64,000 bases of DNA from Agromyces sp. LHK192 (GCF_004006235.1 NZ_CP034753.1:2232001-2296000), one strand, 5' to 3'. Positions 27,156 to 38,240 are shown, counted from the stretch's first letter. Numbers and translations are program-made. Notes: a model not told the origin generated them from the letters alone.

Positions 27156-27911
27156 CTACTCCGCCTCGAGCTCGGCCTGCACCTCGGCCGTCAGGTCGAA
27201 GTTCGCGTACACGTTCTGCACGTCGTCGGAGTCCTCGAGGGCGTCGATGAGGCGGAACACCTTGCGCGCGGTGTCGGCGTCGATCTCCACCTTGAGGTTC
27301 GGCACGAACTCGATGTCGGCCGACTCGTAGTCGAGCCCGGCGTCCTGCAACGACTTGCGCACCTCGACCATCGCCGACGGATCGGTGATGACCTCGAAGC
27401 CCTGCGCGTGCGGTTCGATCTCCTCGGCGCCGGCCTCGAGGGCGGCCATCATGACGTCGTCCTCGGTCGTGCCCTCACCGGAGACGACGATGACGCCCTT
27501 CCGGGAGAAGTTGTAGGCGACCGAGCCCGGGTCGGCGAGCGTGCCGTTGTTGCGGCTGAGCCCGGTGCGGACCTCGGCGGCCGCGCGGTTCTTGTTGTCG
27601 GTGAGCACCTCGATCATGAGGGCGACCCCCGACGGGCCGTACGCCTCGTACGTGATGCTCTGGTACTCGACCGCTTCACCGCCGATGCCGGCGCCGCGCT
27701 TGATGGCGCGGTCGATGTTGTCGTTGGGCACCGAGGTCTTCTTGGCCTTCTGCACGGCGTCGTACAGGGTCGGGTTGCCGTTCAGGTCGGCGCCGCCCAT
27801 CTTCGCGGCGACCTCGATGTTCTTGATGAGCTTGGCGAACGACTTCGCGCGGCGCGCGTCGATGACGGCCTTCTTGTGCTTGGTCGTCGCCCACTTGGAA
27901 TGCCCGGACAT
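27156..27911 (-). CDS. YebC/PmpR-family protein (TACO1-like)
   Basis: The family was described as transcriptional regulators; recent work on YebC and mitochondrial TACO1 shows a role in translating proline-rich stretches. The 251 residues start [37 protein letters not shown] and contain [22 protein letters not shown] and [13 protein letters not shown], all family hallmarks. Start at 27911; earlier codons belong to unrelated shadow sequence. The place next to ruvC is widely conserved in bacteria. Confidence 0.95.
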   Translation of the reverse strand: MSGHSKWATTKHKKAVIDARRAKSFAKLIKNIEVAAKMGGADLNGNPTLYDAVQKAKKTSVPNDNIDRAIKRGAGIGGEAVEYQSITYEAYGPSGVALMIEVLTDNKNRAAAEVRTGLSRNNGTLADPGSVAYNFSRKGVIVVSGEGTTEDDVMMAALEAGAEEIEPHAQGFEVITDPSAMVEVRKSLQDAGLDYESADIEFVPNLKVEIDADTARKVFRLIDALEDSDDVQNVYANFDLTAEVQAELEAE

Positions 27912-27961
27912 GCTGCTCCCGAATCGGTTTCGCTGGCGGGTGCGCCCGCCGAGGACCCATT

Positions 27962-28690
27962 CTAGGCCAGCGCGTGCGCCGATCCGAGGCGACCGGGCGG
28001 GGTCGGGAACAACCGGCCGACGGCGCGCTCGTACTGGCGGCGGCCGACCGCGCGATACGCGAGGCGGATCGGCGCGGGCATCTGCGTCGCGAACCACGCG
28101 TCGCGTTCGGCCGGCGGCACGGTCTCGAGCATGAACCCGATGAGCACGAAGATCGGCATGGGTGGGCGGTGCCGCTTCGCGGCGCGATGGATGTCGTCCC
28201 ATTCGGCGTCGGAGAGCACGTCGTCGAGCACCGGGAAGGCGTCGCGTTCCTCGTCGGCGAGGTGCACGAGCAGCAGTCGCTCGACCTCGTCGAGCGACTG
28301 CGCGACGCGCTCCCGGCTCACCGCGTCCGCGTCGGACGCCCAGCGGTCGACGAGCACGTCGATCTCGTCGAGCAGGTCGGACACGGCCCGGTGCTGCTCC
28401 CGCATGAGCGAGGCGTGGATGCCGCACGCGGGCGCCCGATCGGTCATCGTGTCCCAGAAGTACCGGTCCTCGGTGCGGTGATGGACGTGGAGCAGCGCGG
28501 TGATGCCGTGCAGGTGCTTCGAGACGTGGCCTGCGCGCACGCGGTCGCCGGTCGGCACGGACCGCACTGCTCGCGGAGCATCCGCGTAGAGCCGGCGGAA
28601 CAACCGGTGGATCACCACCACCTCGTCGCTGCGGCAGGTGGTCGTGGGCGCGCCGTCGGGCGCGCCGGTGCTGGAGAGTCGAGTGGCCAT
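27962..28690 (-). CDS. Hemerythrin HHE domain protein
   Basis: A 242-residue soluble protein with a four-helix HHE fold likely to bind a di-iron (or other metal) site. Candidate ligands: [10 protein letters not shown] near residue 28, [21 protein letters not shown] (about 58-78), [12 protein letters not shown] near 100 and [13 protein letters not shown] near 140. The last ~80 residues ([25 protein letters not shown]) lie outside the domain and resemble the extension of actinobacterial regulators or sensors of this family. Whether it binds oxygen, NO or only iron cannot be told. Confidence 0.86.
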   Translation of the reverse strand: MATRLSSTGAPDGAPTTTCRSDEVVVIHRLFRRLYADAPRAVRSVPTGDRVRAGHVSKHLHGITALLHVHHRTEDRYFWDTMTDRAPACGIHASLMREQHRAVSDLLDEIDVLVDRWASDADAVSRERVAQSLDEVERLLLVHLADEERDAFPVLDDVLSDAEWDDIHRAAKRHRPPMPIFVLIGFMLETVPPAERDAWFATQMPAPIRLAYRAVGRRQYERAVGRLFPTPPGRLGSAHALA

Positions 28691-28795
28691 GCCGGGCAGT
28701 GAAGCGGATGCCTCCTCCCGCCGCGTCCGTGCCCACCCGGTCGGCGCGTCCGTGCGCTCCCGCGACGAGAGCCGGGGATCACCCTGAGGTGCGGG

Positions 28796-29323
28796 TCAGT
28801 CGACGAGCTGGCGCAGCGTCCGCAGGTTCCGGTTCGTGGTCGTCGGCTTGTACTTCGCCTTCGCGAGGAGCTTGGCGAACGGGGTGTCGGTCGAAGAGCC
28901 CTTGACGGGGTTCCAGTAGACGACGCCGTCGCCTCGCGCGACGGGATCGTCGGCGGTGTCGAGGCCGGCCGCGGCCTGTTCGAGCTCGTCGAGCGCGTCG
29001 TCGTCAGAAGCGAAGACCACCCACGGTTGACGGGAGCCGTCGTCCGCGTCGAACGGGAACCGATCGATCACCTGCCGCACGTGCCCTGCGGTGGTCAGCA
29101 CGATCCACGCGTCGTAGCCGAAGCGGTCGCGCAGGGCCTGCTCGACCTCGCGCTTGAGCGCGGCGGCATCCGATCGTGCGCTCGTGAAGGCGACGTTGCC
29201 GCTCGCGAGCACGGTGCGGACGTCCTCGAACCCGAGTTGCCCGAACACGTCGCGCAGCTCTGGCGATCGGATGGTGATGCCGCCGACGTTGACGCCGCGG
29301 AGCAGGGCGATCCAGGTGGTCAT
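28796..29323 (-). CDS. DUF1697 family protein
   Basis: A 175-residue protein starting MTTWIALLRGVNVGGITI and containing VRTVLASGNVAFTS, the signature of DUF1697 (PF08002-type) proteins. The WNPVKGSSTDTPFAKLLAKAKYKPTTTNRNLRTL C-terminus is also typical. No biochemical function has been established. Minus strand, 52 bases after pdxT's end region, with no obvious operon partner. Confidence 0.9.
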   Translation of the reverse strand: MTTWIALLRGVNVGGITIRSPELRDVFGQLGFEDVRTVLASGNVAFTSARSDAAALKREVEQALRDRFGYDAWIVLTTAGHVRQVIDRFPFDADDGSRQPWVVFASDDDALDELEQAAAGLDTADDPVARGDGVVYWNPVKGSSTDTPFAKLLAKAKYKPTTTNRNLRTLRQLVD

Positions 29324-29375
29324 GCCGCGATGCTAGGCGCAGCCGCCGACCTCCGCGACCGGAAGGATCCCGGGG

Positions 29376-30028
29376 TCAGCCGCCCGAGCGTCGTCCGACC
29401 CGTGACCGGACCTTCGCCAGGAAGTACGCGTGGAACCGCCGCTCGCCCGTGATCTCGGGGTGGAAGCTCGTGCCGAGCAGGTCGCCCTGCTCGACCGCGA
29501 CGACCCGTCCGTCGTCCAGCGAGGCGAGGGCCGTGGCATCCGGCCCGACCGACTCGACGACCGGACCCCGGATGAAGACGGCGTGCACCGGGGGGTCGCC
29601 CAGCGCCGGGATCTCGAGGTCCGTCTCGAACGACTGGTTCTGCGAGCCGAACGCGTTCCGGCGGACGACGACGTCGAGGCCGCCGAGGCTCTGCTGCCCG
29701 GCGATCGCGTCGAGCACGGTGTCGGCCAGCATGATCAGGCCGGCGCACGTGCCGTACACGGGCAGGCCGTCGGCGATCGCCGCACGCAGCGGCTCGAAGA
29801 GTCCGTACGCGCGGGCGAGCTTGTCCATCACGCTCGACTCGCCGCCGGGGATCACGAGTCCGTCGACCCCGTCGAGGTCCGCCGGTCGGCGCACGAGCGA
29901 GACGCGTGCGCCGAGCGCTGCGAGCACTCGTGCGTGCTCGCGGAAGTCGCCCTGCAGCGCGAGCACGCCGACACGCGGGCCGGATGCCTCCGGCCCCGCG
30001 TCGGTCGACTCCTCGCGGAGGGTGCTGG

Positions 30029-30035
<7 letters not shown>
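29376..30035 (-). CDS. pdxT: Pyridoxal 5'-phosphate synthase glutaminase subunit PdxT
   Basis: Supplies ammonia from glutamine to PdxS. The 219 residues form a class I amidotransferase: [26 protein letters not shown], the nucleophile in [11 protein letters not shown] (Cys near residue 98), and the His/Glu of [11 protein letters not shown]. The first ~18 residues are a non-conserved extension. The ATG lies 7 bases inside the pdxS 3' end, so subunits are coupled. Confidence 0.97.
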
Positions 30036-30919
<884 letters not shown>

Positions 30920-30978
30920 GGATGGTTCCCTTCGGGTGGTCCGCGCCTCGCGCGTGGCATGATGGACAACGCGGAACG

Positions 30979-30992
30979 TTGGCCTAGGCCAA
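30979..30992. promoter_or_regulatory. Candidate PdxR operator
   Basis: A perfect 14-bp palindrome TTGGCCTAGGCCAA midway between the divergent pdxS and pdxR genes. A MocR-type PdxR usually controls its own gene and pdxST from this position. A candidate -10 (TAGCAT, 30997-31002) for pdxR lies just after it. Confidence 0.55.
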
Positions 30993-31029
30993 ACCGTAGC
31001 ATGATCCCGATCCGGCCACGGAGGCGCCC

Positions 31030-32382
31030 ATGGGCAACGAGTCCACCCTCGACATCACGGGCCGTTCCGCGTCCGACATCGCCGACAGCGTGCGCACGCT
31101 CATCGAGCGCGGCGAGCTCCCACCCGGAACCGCCCTGCCGCCCGTGCGGACCCTCGCCGACACGCTCGGGGTCAACCGCAACACCGCCGTCGCCGCCTAC
31201 CGGCAGCTCACCGTCGCGGGGGTCGTCGTGACCCGTGGGCGCGGCGGAACCCACGTCGCCGACCGCTCGCCCGTCGCCCAGGAGGGGTTCGCGAGCGACA
31301 ACGTGCTCCGCGACGTCGCGACCGGCAACCCCGACCCCGAGCTCATCCCCGACCCGTCGCGCGCCCTCGCCGGGATGGCGGGGCGGCCGGTGCTCTACGG
31401 CGAGCCGGTCGTCGACCCCGGACTCGAGCGGTGGGCGACGGACTGGATGACCGCCGACCTCGCACCCGACGAGGTCCGGCTCACGATCACGAGCGGAGCC
31501 GGCGACGCCGTGGAACGACTGCTCGCGCAGGCCCTCGTCCGCGACGACGCCGTGGCCCTCGAGGACCCGTGCTTCCTGACGAGCATCCACACCGTCCGGG
31601 TCGGCGGCTACCGCGTCGTACCCGTCCCGGTGGACGACGAGGGCATGACCGTCGACGGGCTCCGGGCCGCGCTCGAGCAGGGCGTGCGGGCGGTCGTCTG
31701 CACGCCGCGCGCGCAGAACCCGACCGGTGCGAGCCTCTCCGAACACCGCGCCGCCGAACTGCGCGCCGTGCTCCGCGCGCACCCGTACGTGCTCGTCATC
31801 GAGGACGACCACTTCTCGATGCTGTCCCGGAGGCCCTTCCACTCGCTCATCGGTCCCGATCATCGACGCTGGGCGCTCGTGCGCTCGGTGTCGAAGTTCC
31901 TCGGACCCGACATGTGCCTGGCCGTCACCGCCTCCGACCCGGAGACCGCCGACCGACTGGCGATGCGACTCACCCCGGGCACGACCTGGGTCAGCCATCT
32001 CCTGCAGCGACTCGTCCTCGCGCTCGTGACCGACGCCGAGGCCTCGGCGCGAATCGAGCAGGCCGCCGAGCACTACGCCCACCGGAACGACGCGTTCGCC
32101 GAGCGCCTGACCGCGCTCGGGGTGCCGGTCGAGGCCGGCGACGGGCTCAATCTCTGGGTACCGCTGCCGGTCCCGGCGCGCGACGTGTCGGAGCAGCTCA
32201 TGCGACGCGGCTGGCTCGCACGGACGGGAGACGAGTTCGTCCTCGCCGACGCGCCGGCCGCGCGCCGACTGCGACTCACCGTGCACGACCTCGCCGACGA
32301 CGACGCGGAGCGCCTCGCAGCGGACATCGCCGCCGCGGTGCGAGCGGCGGGCGGGCGGCTCGTCGACGCGGAGGTGGGATGA
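31030..32382 (+). CDS. pdxR: MocR-type transcriptional regulator PdxR
   Basis: Regulator with an N-terminal GntR winged helix (residues ~10-75: [36 protein letters not shown]) fused to a fold-type I aminotransferase-like domain. The PLP lysine is in [12 protein letters not shown], near residue 290, and the substrate/phosphate pocket includes [13 protein letters not shown]. The 450 residues and the position opposite pdxS support the PdxR assignment: it would sense PLP and activate pdxST when PLP is low. ATG start; pyridoxal kinase follows 7 bases later. Confidence 0.9.
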   Translation: MGNESTLDITGRSASDIADSVRTLIERGELPPGTALPPVRTLADTLGVNRNTAVAAYRQLTVAGVVVTRGRGGTHVADRSPVAQEGFASDNVLRDVATGNPDPELIPDPSRALAGMAGRPVLYGEPVVDPGLERWATDWMTADLAPDEVRLTITSGAGDAVERLLAQALVRDDAVALEDPCFLTSIHTVRVGGYRVVPVPVDDEGMTVDGLRAALEQGVRAVVCTPRAQNPTGASLSEHRAAELRAVLRAHPYVLVIEDDHFSMLSRRPFHSLIGPDHRRWALVRSVSKFLGPDMCLAVTASDPETADRLAMRLTPGTTWVSHLLQRLVLALVTDAEASARIEQAAEHYAHRNDAFAERLTALGVPVEAGDGLNLWVPLPVPARDVSEQLMRRGWLARTGDEFVLADAPAARRLRLTVHDLADDDAERLAADIAAAVRAAGGRLVDAEVG

Positions 32383-32389
32383 TCGAACG

Positions 32390-33241
32390 GTGAAGGTCCT
32401 CTCGATCCAGTCCGCCGTCGCCTACGGGCACGTCGGCAACTCGGCAGCCGTGTTCCCGCTCCAGCGCATCGGCGTCGAGGTGCTGCCGGTCTACACCGTG
32501 AACTTCTCGAACCACACGGGGTACGGCGCGTGGCGCGGCCCGCTGATCGCGCCGGACGACGTCCGCGAGGTCATCGCCGGCATCGAGGACCGCGGCGTGT
32601 TCCCGAAGATCGACGTGATCCTCTCGGGCTACCAGGGCAGCGAGGGCATCGCCGACGTCATCCTCGACGCGGTCGCGCGCATCAAGGCCGTGAAGCCGGA
32701 CGCGATCTATTCCTGCGACCCGGTCATGGGCAATGCGAAGAGCGGATGCTTCGTCGCGCCCGCGATCCCGATCCTGCTGCGCGACCGCGTGGTCCCCGCC
32801 GCCGACCTCATCACGCCGAACCAGTTCGAGCTCGGGTACCTCACCGGGACCGAGCCCGACACGCTGGAGTCCACGCTGGCCTCGGTCGACCTCGTGCGGG
32901 CGTCCGGGCCACGAACGGTGCTCGTCACGAGCGTCGAGCGCCCGGACCGCGAGCCCGGCACCATCGAGATGCTCGCCGTCGACGACCACGGCGCGTGGAT
33001 CGTGCAGACCCCGCTCCTGCCGATGAAGGCGAACGGCTCGGGCGACGTCACGGCCGCGCTCTTCACCGCGCACTACCGCGCCACCGGCGAGGCATCCGTC
33101 GCGCTCGCGCGCACCGTGTCGAGCGTCTACGACCTGCTGGAGCACACGCACGAATCCGGTGAGCGAGAACTGCAGCTCGTCGAGTCGCAGGAGGCCTATG
33201 CCCACCCGCGGCTCCAGTTCGAGGTGCGCCGGGTCCGCTGA
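32390..33241 (+). CDS. pdxY: Pyridoxal kinase
   Basis: Ribokinase-fold enzyme that phosphorylates pyridoxal for salvage. The 283 residues contain VLSIQSAVAYGHVGNSAAVFPLQRIGVEV, VNFSNHTGYGAWRG, SGYQGSEGIADVI, DPVMGN and the catalytic MKANGSGDVTAALF (GxGD). GTG start 7 bases after pdxR, so B6 salvage and the regulator of B6 synthesis share a transcript. Confidence 0.95.
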   Translation: MKVLSIQSAVAYGHVGNSAAVFPLQRIGVEVLPVYTVNFSNHTGYGAWRGPLIAPDDVREVIAGIEDRGVFPKIDVILSGYQGSEGIADVILDAVARIKAVKPDAIYSCDPVMGNAKSGCFVAPAIPILLRDRVVPAADLITPNQFELGYLTGTEPDTLESTLASVDLVRASGPRTVLVTSVERPDREPGTIEMLAVDDHGAWIVQTPLLPMKANGSGDVTAALFTAHYRATGEASVALARTVSSVYDLLEHTHESGERELQLVESQEAYAHPRLQFEVRRVR

Positions 33242-33247
33242 CAGGCG

Positions 33248-33267
33248 GTCCGCCGGCATCGGCGGAC
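33248..33267. terminator. Hairpin between pdxY and the HIT gene
   Basis: GTCCGCCG (33248-33255) and CGGCGGAC (33260-33267) form a perfect 8-bp stem around GCAT in the 37-bp convergent gap. Confidence 0.6.
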
Positions 33268-33278
33268 GTGCGCGGGGC

Positions 33279-33842
33279 TCAGGCCGGCCAGGCCTCCGCG
33301 ACCTCTCGGCGCACGTCGCCGAGCAGCCGGGGCACGGCCTTGGTCTTCGCGATGATCGGGAAGAAGTTCGAGTCGAGTGCCCACCGCGGCACGATGTGCT
33401 GGTGCAGGTGCTCCGAGATGCCCGCGCCGGCGATCCGTCCCTGGTTCATGCCGATGTTGAATCCGTCGCACCGGGAGACCTGCGTGAGCACGCGCATGGC
33501 CGTCTGGGTCATGGCGCCGATCTCGGCGACCTCCTCGGCGGTCGCCTCGTCGTAGGTCGCGATGTGCCGGTACGGGCACACGAGCAGGTGGCCGCTGTTG
33601 TACGGGTAGAGGTTCAGCAGCACGTACGCGTGCTCGCCGCGCGCGACGATGAAGCTCGTCTCGTCGTCGAAGTCGGGCGCACGGCAGAACGGGCAGGCAT
33701 CCTCGCTCGGATCCTGTCCGTTCTCGATGTACACCATCCGGTGCGGCGTCCAGAGCCGCTGGAACGCGTCGGGAACCCCGGCGATCTCGCCCGAACGCTG
33801 CGTCGGCACGTCGTCGAATTCGTCGGGCCCGTAGTTGCTCAT
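33279..33842 (-). CDS. HIT-family nucleotide hydrolase/transferase
   Basis: Histidine-triad protein acting on nucleotide phosphoesters. The 187 residues contain the zinc-binding CPFCRAPDF near residue 50, [19 protein letters not shown] and the triad [14 protein letters not shown] near 155. This form, next to thrS, is the actinobacterial Ap4A phosphorylase-like type (Rv2613c in M. tuberculosis), so AP4A phosphorylase is a reasonable but unproven role. ATG overlaps the thrS stop. Confidence 0.92.
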   Translation of the reverse strand: MSNYGPDEFDDVPTQRSGEIAGVPDAFQRLWTPHRMVYIENGQDPSEDACPFCRAPDFDDETSFIVARGEHAYVLLNLYPYNSGHLLVCPYRHIATYDEATAEEVAEIGAMTQTAMRVLTQVSRCDGFNIGMNQGRIAGAGISEHLHQHIVPRWALDSNFFPIIAKTKAVPRLLGDVRREVAEAWPA

Positions 33843-35824
33843 GCGAACAGGTCGTCCCGCGTGGAGACCTGACGGTGGTCCGCGATCGACTCGCGGATCT
33901 TCGCGACCGCGTCGGTGATGGCGACGCCGTTCTCCTGGCTGCCGTCGCGGAACCGGAAGCTCACGGTCTCGGCGCTGCGGTCGTTCTCCCCCGCGATCAG
34001 CTGGAACGGCACCTTCTGCGTGGTGTGCGTGCGGATCTTCTTCTGCATGCGGTCGTCGGTCGTGTCGAGCTCGGCCCGGACCCCCTCGCCGCGCAGCTGT
34101 TCGATGATCGCCCCGAGGTACGGTGCGTACTCGTCGGCGACGGGGATGCCGACGACCTGCACGGGTGCGAGCCACGCCGGGAAGGCACCCGCGTAGTGCT
34201 CGAGGAGGATCGCGAAGAACCGCTCGACCGAGCCGAGCAGCGCGCGGTGGATCATGGCGGGCTGCTTCTGGGTGCCGTCGGCGGCGGCGTAGCGCAGCTC
34301 GAAGAGCTCCGGCTGGTTGAAGTCCAGCTGCACGGTGGAGAGCTGCCAGGTCCGGCCGATGGCGTCGCGCGCCTGCACCGAGATCTTCGGCCCGTAGAAG
34401 GCGGCTCCGCCCGGGTCGTCGACGAGCTCGAGCCCGGACTCGACGGCGACCTCGCGCAGCGTCTGCGTCGCGGTCTCCCACAGCTCGTCGCTGCCGACCG
34501 ACTTCACCGGGTCCTTGGTGGACAGCTCGAGGTAGAAGTCCGTGAGGCCGTATCCGCGGAGGGTCTCGAGCACGAACTCGAGCTGGCGGCCGACCTCCTC
34601 CTTGATCTGCTCGTCGGTGACGTAGATGTGCGCGTCGTCCTGCGTGAGGCCGCGCACGCGCGTGAGGCCGGACAGCGTGCCCGACTTCTCGTAGCGGTAC
34701 ACGGTGCCGAACTCGGCGAGCCGCAGCGGCAGCTCACGGTACGACCGGCCGCGTGCCCGGAACACGAGGTTGTGCATCGGACAGTTCATCGGCTTCAGGT
34801 AGTAGTCCTGGCCCTGCCGGGTGACGTTGCCCTCCGCGTCGGTCTCCTCGTCGAGGTGCATCGGCGGGAACATGCCGTCGGCGTACCAGTTGAGGTGCTG
34901 GCTGACCTCGTAGAGGTGCGCCTTCGTGATATGCGGCGTGTTGACGAACTCGTACCCGTTGCGAAGGAGCTGCTTGCGCAGGTACTCCTCCATCTCGTAG
35001 CGGATGATGCCACCCTTGGGGTGGAACACCGCGAGGCCGGAACCGATCTCGTCGGGGAACGAGAACAGGTCGAGCTCGGAGCCGAGCTTGCGGTGGTCGC
35101 GCTTCGCCGCCTCCTCCAGCCGGGTCTGGTAGGCGCGCAGCTCGTCCTTCGTCGGCCACGCGGTGCCGTAGATGCGCTGGAGCTGCGGATTCTTCTCCGA
35201 GCCGCGCCAGTACGCCGCCGCGACGCGCATGAGCGACCAGCCGTTGCCGATCATCCGCGTGTTCGGGAGGTGCGGTCCGCGGCAGAGGTCCTTCCAGACG
35301 ACGTCGCCGGTCTTCGGGTCGACGTTGTCGTAGATGGTCAGTTCACCGGCACCGACCTCGACCGACTCGTGGTCGTCGCCGCTGGACTCGCCGTGGCCGG
35401 CAGCGCCCTTCAGGCCGATGAGCTCGAGCTTGTACGGCTCGGCGGCGAGCTCGGCGCGCGCCTCCTCGTCGCTGACGACCCGCCGCATGAAGCGCTGGCC
35501 CGAGCGGATGATGCGCGCCATCTCCTTGTCGAGGGCCTTCAGGTCCTCCGGGGTGAACGGCGTCTGCACGTCGAAGTCGTAGTAGAAGCCGTCGGTCACG
35601 GGCGGGCCGATGCCGAGCTTCGCTTCGGGGTTGATCGCCTGCACCGCCTGGGCCAGCACGTGCGCGGTCGAGTGGCGGAGGATGCTCAGGCCGTCGGGCG
35701 AGTCGATCGTCACCGGCTCGACGTCGTCGTCGTCCGTCAGCGTCGTGGCGAGGTCCTTCAGCTCGCCGTTGACGCGCATGGCGACAACGGAACGATCGGT
35801 GAACCGTGCGAAACCGTCGACCAC
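33839..35824 (-). CDS. thrS: Threonyl-tRNA synthetase
   Basis: Charges tRNA-Thr and edits Ser-tRNA-Thr. The 661 residues hold TGS and editing domains ([28 protein letters not shown] with the zinc-type HxxxH), the class II core ([57 protein letters not shown]) and the anticodon-binding domain ([13 protein letters not shown]). I chose GTG 35824 because GAGGAGAG precedes it; the open frame extends to a TTG at 35863 with no good site. Downstream it overlaps the HIT gene. Confidence 0.96.
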   Translation of the reverse strand: MVDGFARFTDRSVVAMRVNGELKDLATTLTDDDDVEPVTIDSPDGLSILRHSTAHVLAQAVQAINPEAKLGIGPPVTDGFYYDFDVQTPFTPEDLKALDKEMARIIRSGQRFMRRVVSDEEARAELAAEPYKLELIGLKGAAGHGESSGDDHESVEVGAGELTIYDNVDPKTGDVVWKDLCRGPHLPNTRMIGNGWSLMRVAAAYWRGSEKNPQLQRIYGTAWPTKDELRAYQTRLEEAAKRDHRKLGSELDLFSFPDEIGSGLAVFHPKGGIIRYEMEEYLRKQLLRNGYEFVNTPHITKAHLYEVSQHLNWYADGMFPPMHLDEETDAEGNVTRQGQDYYLKPMNCPMHNLVFRARGRSYRELPLRLAEFGTVYRYEKSGTLSGLTRVRGLTQDDAHIYVTDEQIKEEVGRQLEFVLETLRGYGLTDFYLELSTKDPVKSVGSDELWETATQTLREVAVESGLELVDDPGGAAFYGPKISVQARDAIGRTWQLSTVQLDFNQPELFELRYAAADGTQKQPAMIHRALLGSVERFFAILLEHYAGAFPAWLAPVQVVGIPVADEYAPYLGAIIEQLRGEGVRAELDTTDDRMQKKIRTHTTQKVPFQLIAGENDRSAETVSFRFRDGSQENGVAITDAVAKIRESIADHRQVSTRDDLFA

Positions 35825-35849
35825 GTGGTCCTCTCCTCGAGTTCGGTGC

Positions 35850-35864
35850 GTTGAACCCTTCAAC
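35850..35864. promoter_or_regulatory. Inverted repeat in the thrS leader
   Basis: GTTGAA-CCC-TTCAAC, 26 bases before the thrS GTG and just after a candidate -10 (TAAGGT on the minus strand). It may be an operator or a small leader hairpin. No T-box features were seen. Confidence 0.35.
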
Positions 35865-35964
35865 CTTAGTCGCGCCGAGCAGACCCGCCCGTCCCGGAGC
35901 GGCGGCGCAACGCCGACCGACGTTCGTGCCGTCGCTTGCGTCCTGCTTGCGGCGCATTACGCAA

Positions 35965-35979
35965 GAAATCGACGATTTC
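35965..35979. promoter_or_regulatory. Palindrome upstream of the GH87-type gene
   Basis: GAAATCGACGATTTC is a 7+1+7 inverted repeat inside an unusually A/T-rich patch (about 35935-36000), 113 bases before the GH87-type start. The patch also has two GCTTGCG copies and an outer CTTGCG/CGCAAG pair. It looks like a repressor operator region; the regulator is unknown. Confidence 0.45.
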
Positions 35980-36092
35980 ACGGCATTTCGAGCAAGCCCC
36001 TTGTGAATCGGATGCCGCGCGCCCTAGTTTCGGCCTCGACCGGCCCCAACGACGTGCCGCATCGCGGTCGTCCAGAGCGAAACGAGTCGACG

Positions 36093-38174
36093 ATGACACG
36101 TGCCCACGATGCCGCCCCAGGAGTCCGCCCCGACGGCCCGGCCCACCATCCACGCAGGCGCCGACCGGCCGTCGGTGCCGTCGTTGCCGTCGTGACCGCG
36201 ATCGCGGTCGCCGCGACGACCGTCACCGGCGCGGGGGGTGCGGTTGCAGCAGCACCAGCCCCGCCGCCGGTCATCACCCGTGCCGCGCTCGCCCCATCCC
36301 TCGTCGAGGGCCGCGGCGCGGACGTGCCGTTCCTCGAACAGGAGGCCGAGCACGCCGCCGCCACCACCGGCGCACTGCTCCCCGAGAGCCGGGACGCGTA
36401 CACGCTCGCCGCCGAGGCATCCGGCCGCAGCGCGGTGCAACTGGCACCCGGCCAGTGGATCGAGTTCACCCTCCCCGCCCGCACCAACGCCATCACCGTG
36501 CGGTACAGCATCCCCGATGCACCGAACGGCGGCGGCATCCGATCGCCGCTCGAGGTGAGCGTCGACGGCAGACGCGCCCCGTCGATGAGCCTGACCTCCG
36601 AGTACTCCTGGCTCTACAACCAGTACTCGTTCACCAACGACCCGAACGCCGGGCTCCTGCACCCCGACTGGTGGGTGGTCGAGCGCGACGGCCCGGACCC
36701 GCTCGGCATCTCGACGCCGTTCCGGCCGATGCACTTCTACGACGAGCAGCGGCTGCACCTCGGCCGCTCCCACCCCGCCGGTTCGACGCTGCGGCTGAGC
36801 GTCCCGCAGGGTGCCGCGGCGGCGCTCACGACGATCGACCTCGTCGACACCGAGCTCGTCGGCCTGCCCCACGTCCGGTTCAGGGCCGCGAACGTGCTCG
36901 CGTTCGGTGCGGACCCGTTCGGCAAGCGCGACTCGGCGGGCGCGATCGAACGCGCGATCGCCTTCGCGCAGCGCACGGACCTGCCGGTGTACCTGCCGCC
37001 GGGCACGTTCCGCGTCGACCGCCACATCATCGTCGACGACGTCACCATCGAGGGCGCCGGAAGCTGGTACACGATCGTGAAGGGCACGGAGGTCGCACTC
37101 GACGAGCCGCTCCCCGACGGCTCGATCCACACCGGCGTCGGCTTCTACGGGAAGCCCGCAGCGGAGGGCGGCAGCCGCGACGTGCACCTCTCCGGCTTCA
37201 CGATCCGCGGCGACGTGCGCGAACGCATCGACACCGACCAGGTGAACGGCATCGGCGGGGCGCTCAGCGACTCGACGATCGAGGGGTTGTACATCGAGCA
37301 CACCAAGGTCGGCATCTGGCTCGACGGCCCGATGTCGAACGTGCACATCCGCGACACGATGATCGTCGACCAGATCGCCGACGCGATCAACTTCCACACC
37401 GGCGTCACGGACTCGATCGTCGAGCACACGTTCGTCCGGAACACCGGCGACGACGGTCTCGCGATGTGGGCCGAGGGCACGACCAACGAGCGCAACACCT
37501 TCCTCCGGAACACCGTGCAGACGCCGACCCTGGCCAACGGGATCGCGATCTACGGCGGCACCGACATCACCGTCGAGGGAAATCTCGTCGCCGACCCGAT
37601 CCGCGAGGGCAGCGGGCTGCACGCCGGCTCGCGGTTCGGCGCCCAGCCGTTCGCCGGGACGCTCCGGTTCACCGACAACACCGTCGTGCGAGCCGGGACC
37701 TTCGAGCTCAACTGGCGAGTGGGCCTCGGCGCGATCTGGCTCTACGCGCTCGACCGGTCGATCGAGTCGCGCGTCGAGGTGACCGGCGACCACTACCTCG
37801 ACAGCACGTACAACGCGATCATGCTGGTCTCCGACTGGGGCGTGAAGGACCTCTACTCGATCGACGACGTCGCGTTCCGGGACGTCCGCGTCGACGGCAC
37901 CGGCACCTCCGTCGTCAGTGCCCGGGTGGCCGGCGGCGCGTCGTTCGAGAACGTGGACGCGCGCAACGTGGGGGCGGTCGGCATCAACAACTGCGGCTCG
38001 TTCAACTTCCCGGCGAGCGGATCGGAGTTCTCGATCGCCGACCTCGGCGGAAACGACTCGAGCGGCGCCAACACGACCGGACCATGGCTCGCGCCGTGGG
38101 AGCTGCCGAACACGATCACGTGCGACGACCGGCCGCCGCGGGTCGCTCCCCCGGCGCCGTCGCCGTGGTCGTGA
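36093..38174 (+). CDS. Secreted GH87-type protein (alpha-1,3-glucanase / mycodextranase-like)
   Basis: A 693-residue secreted protein: basic n-region (HPRRRR), hydrophobic core and AVAAA cleavage site near residue 53; a beta-sandwich, CBM-like part (about 60-215); then a right-handed beta-helix from VLAFGADPFGKRDSAGAIERAI onward. The stretches VNGIGGALSDSTIEGLYIEHTKVGIWLDGP, ADAINFHTGV and VRNTGDDGLAMW match what I recall of glycoside hydrolase family 87. Three aspartates (D430, D453, D454) keep the 23-residue spacing of the proposed catalytic trio of that family. Likely substrate: fungal or bacterial alpha-1,3-glucan or mixed alpha-glucan. No cell-wall anchor. The ATG lacks a strong ribosome-binding site. 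It stands alone with its own terminator beside tRNA genes. A pectate-lyase fold in a broader sense is certain; the substrate is inferred. Confidence 0.82.
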   Translation: MTRAHDAAPGVRPDGPAHHPRRRRPAVGAVVAVVTAIAVAATTVTGAGGAVAAAPAPPPVITRAALAPSLVEGRGADVPFLEQEAEHAAATTGALLPESRDAYTLAAEASGRSAVQLAPGQWIEFTLPARTNAITVRYSIPDAPNGGGIRSPLEVSVDGRRAPSMSLTSEYSWLYNQYSFTNDPNAGLLHPDWWVVERDGPDPLGISTPFRPMHFYDEQRLHLGRSHPAGSTLRLSVPQGAAAALTTIDLVDTELVGLPHVRFRAANVLAFGADPFGKRDSAGAIERAIAFAQRTDLPVYLPPGTFRVDRHIIVDDVTIEGAGSWYTIVKGTEVALDEPLPDGSIHTGVGFYGKPAAEGGSRDVHLSGFTIRGDVRERIDTDQVNGIGGALSDSTIEGLYIEHTKVGIWLDGPMSNVHIRDTMIVDQIADAINFHTGVTDSIVEHTFVRNTGDDGLAMWAEGTTNERNTFLRNTVQTPTLANGIAIYGGTDITVEGNLVADPIREGSGLHAGSRFGAQPFAGTLRFTDNTVVRAGTFELNWRVGLGAIWLYALDRSIESRVEVTGDHYLDSTYNAIMLVSDWGVKDLYSIDDVAFRDVRVDGTGTSVVSARVAGGASFENVDARNVGAVGINNCGSFNFPASGSEFSIADLGGNDSSGANTTGPWLAPWELPNTITCDDRPPRVAPPAPSPWS

Positions 38175-38207
38175 TCGCGGGATGACCGCACGTCCATGAG
38201 CGCGGAA

Positions 38208-38240
38208 CCGGCCACCCGAGCGGATGCCTCGGGTGGCCGG
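38208..38240 (+). terminator. Terminator after the GH87-type gene
   Basis: A perfect 13-bp stem (38208-38220 with 38228-38240) and seven-base loop, 33 bases past the stop. Confidence 0.8.

Noticed and set aside
28699..28905. Short plus-strand frame between the hemerythrin and DUF1697 genes
   Set aside because: It overlaps the DUF1697 coding end and has a Ser/Arg/Pro-rich shadow composition.
35825..35990. T-box leader for thrS
   Set aside because: No conserved T-box sequence, specifier loop or terminator/antiterminator pair; only a short inverted repeat.
35610..36092. N-terminal extension of the GH87-type protein
   Set aside because: The frame is open upstream but runs through the thrS promoter and lacks a signal peptide; starting at 36093 places a proper export signal at the N-terminus.
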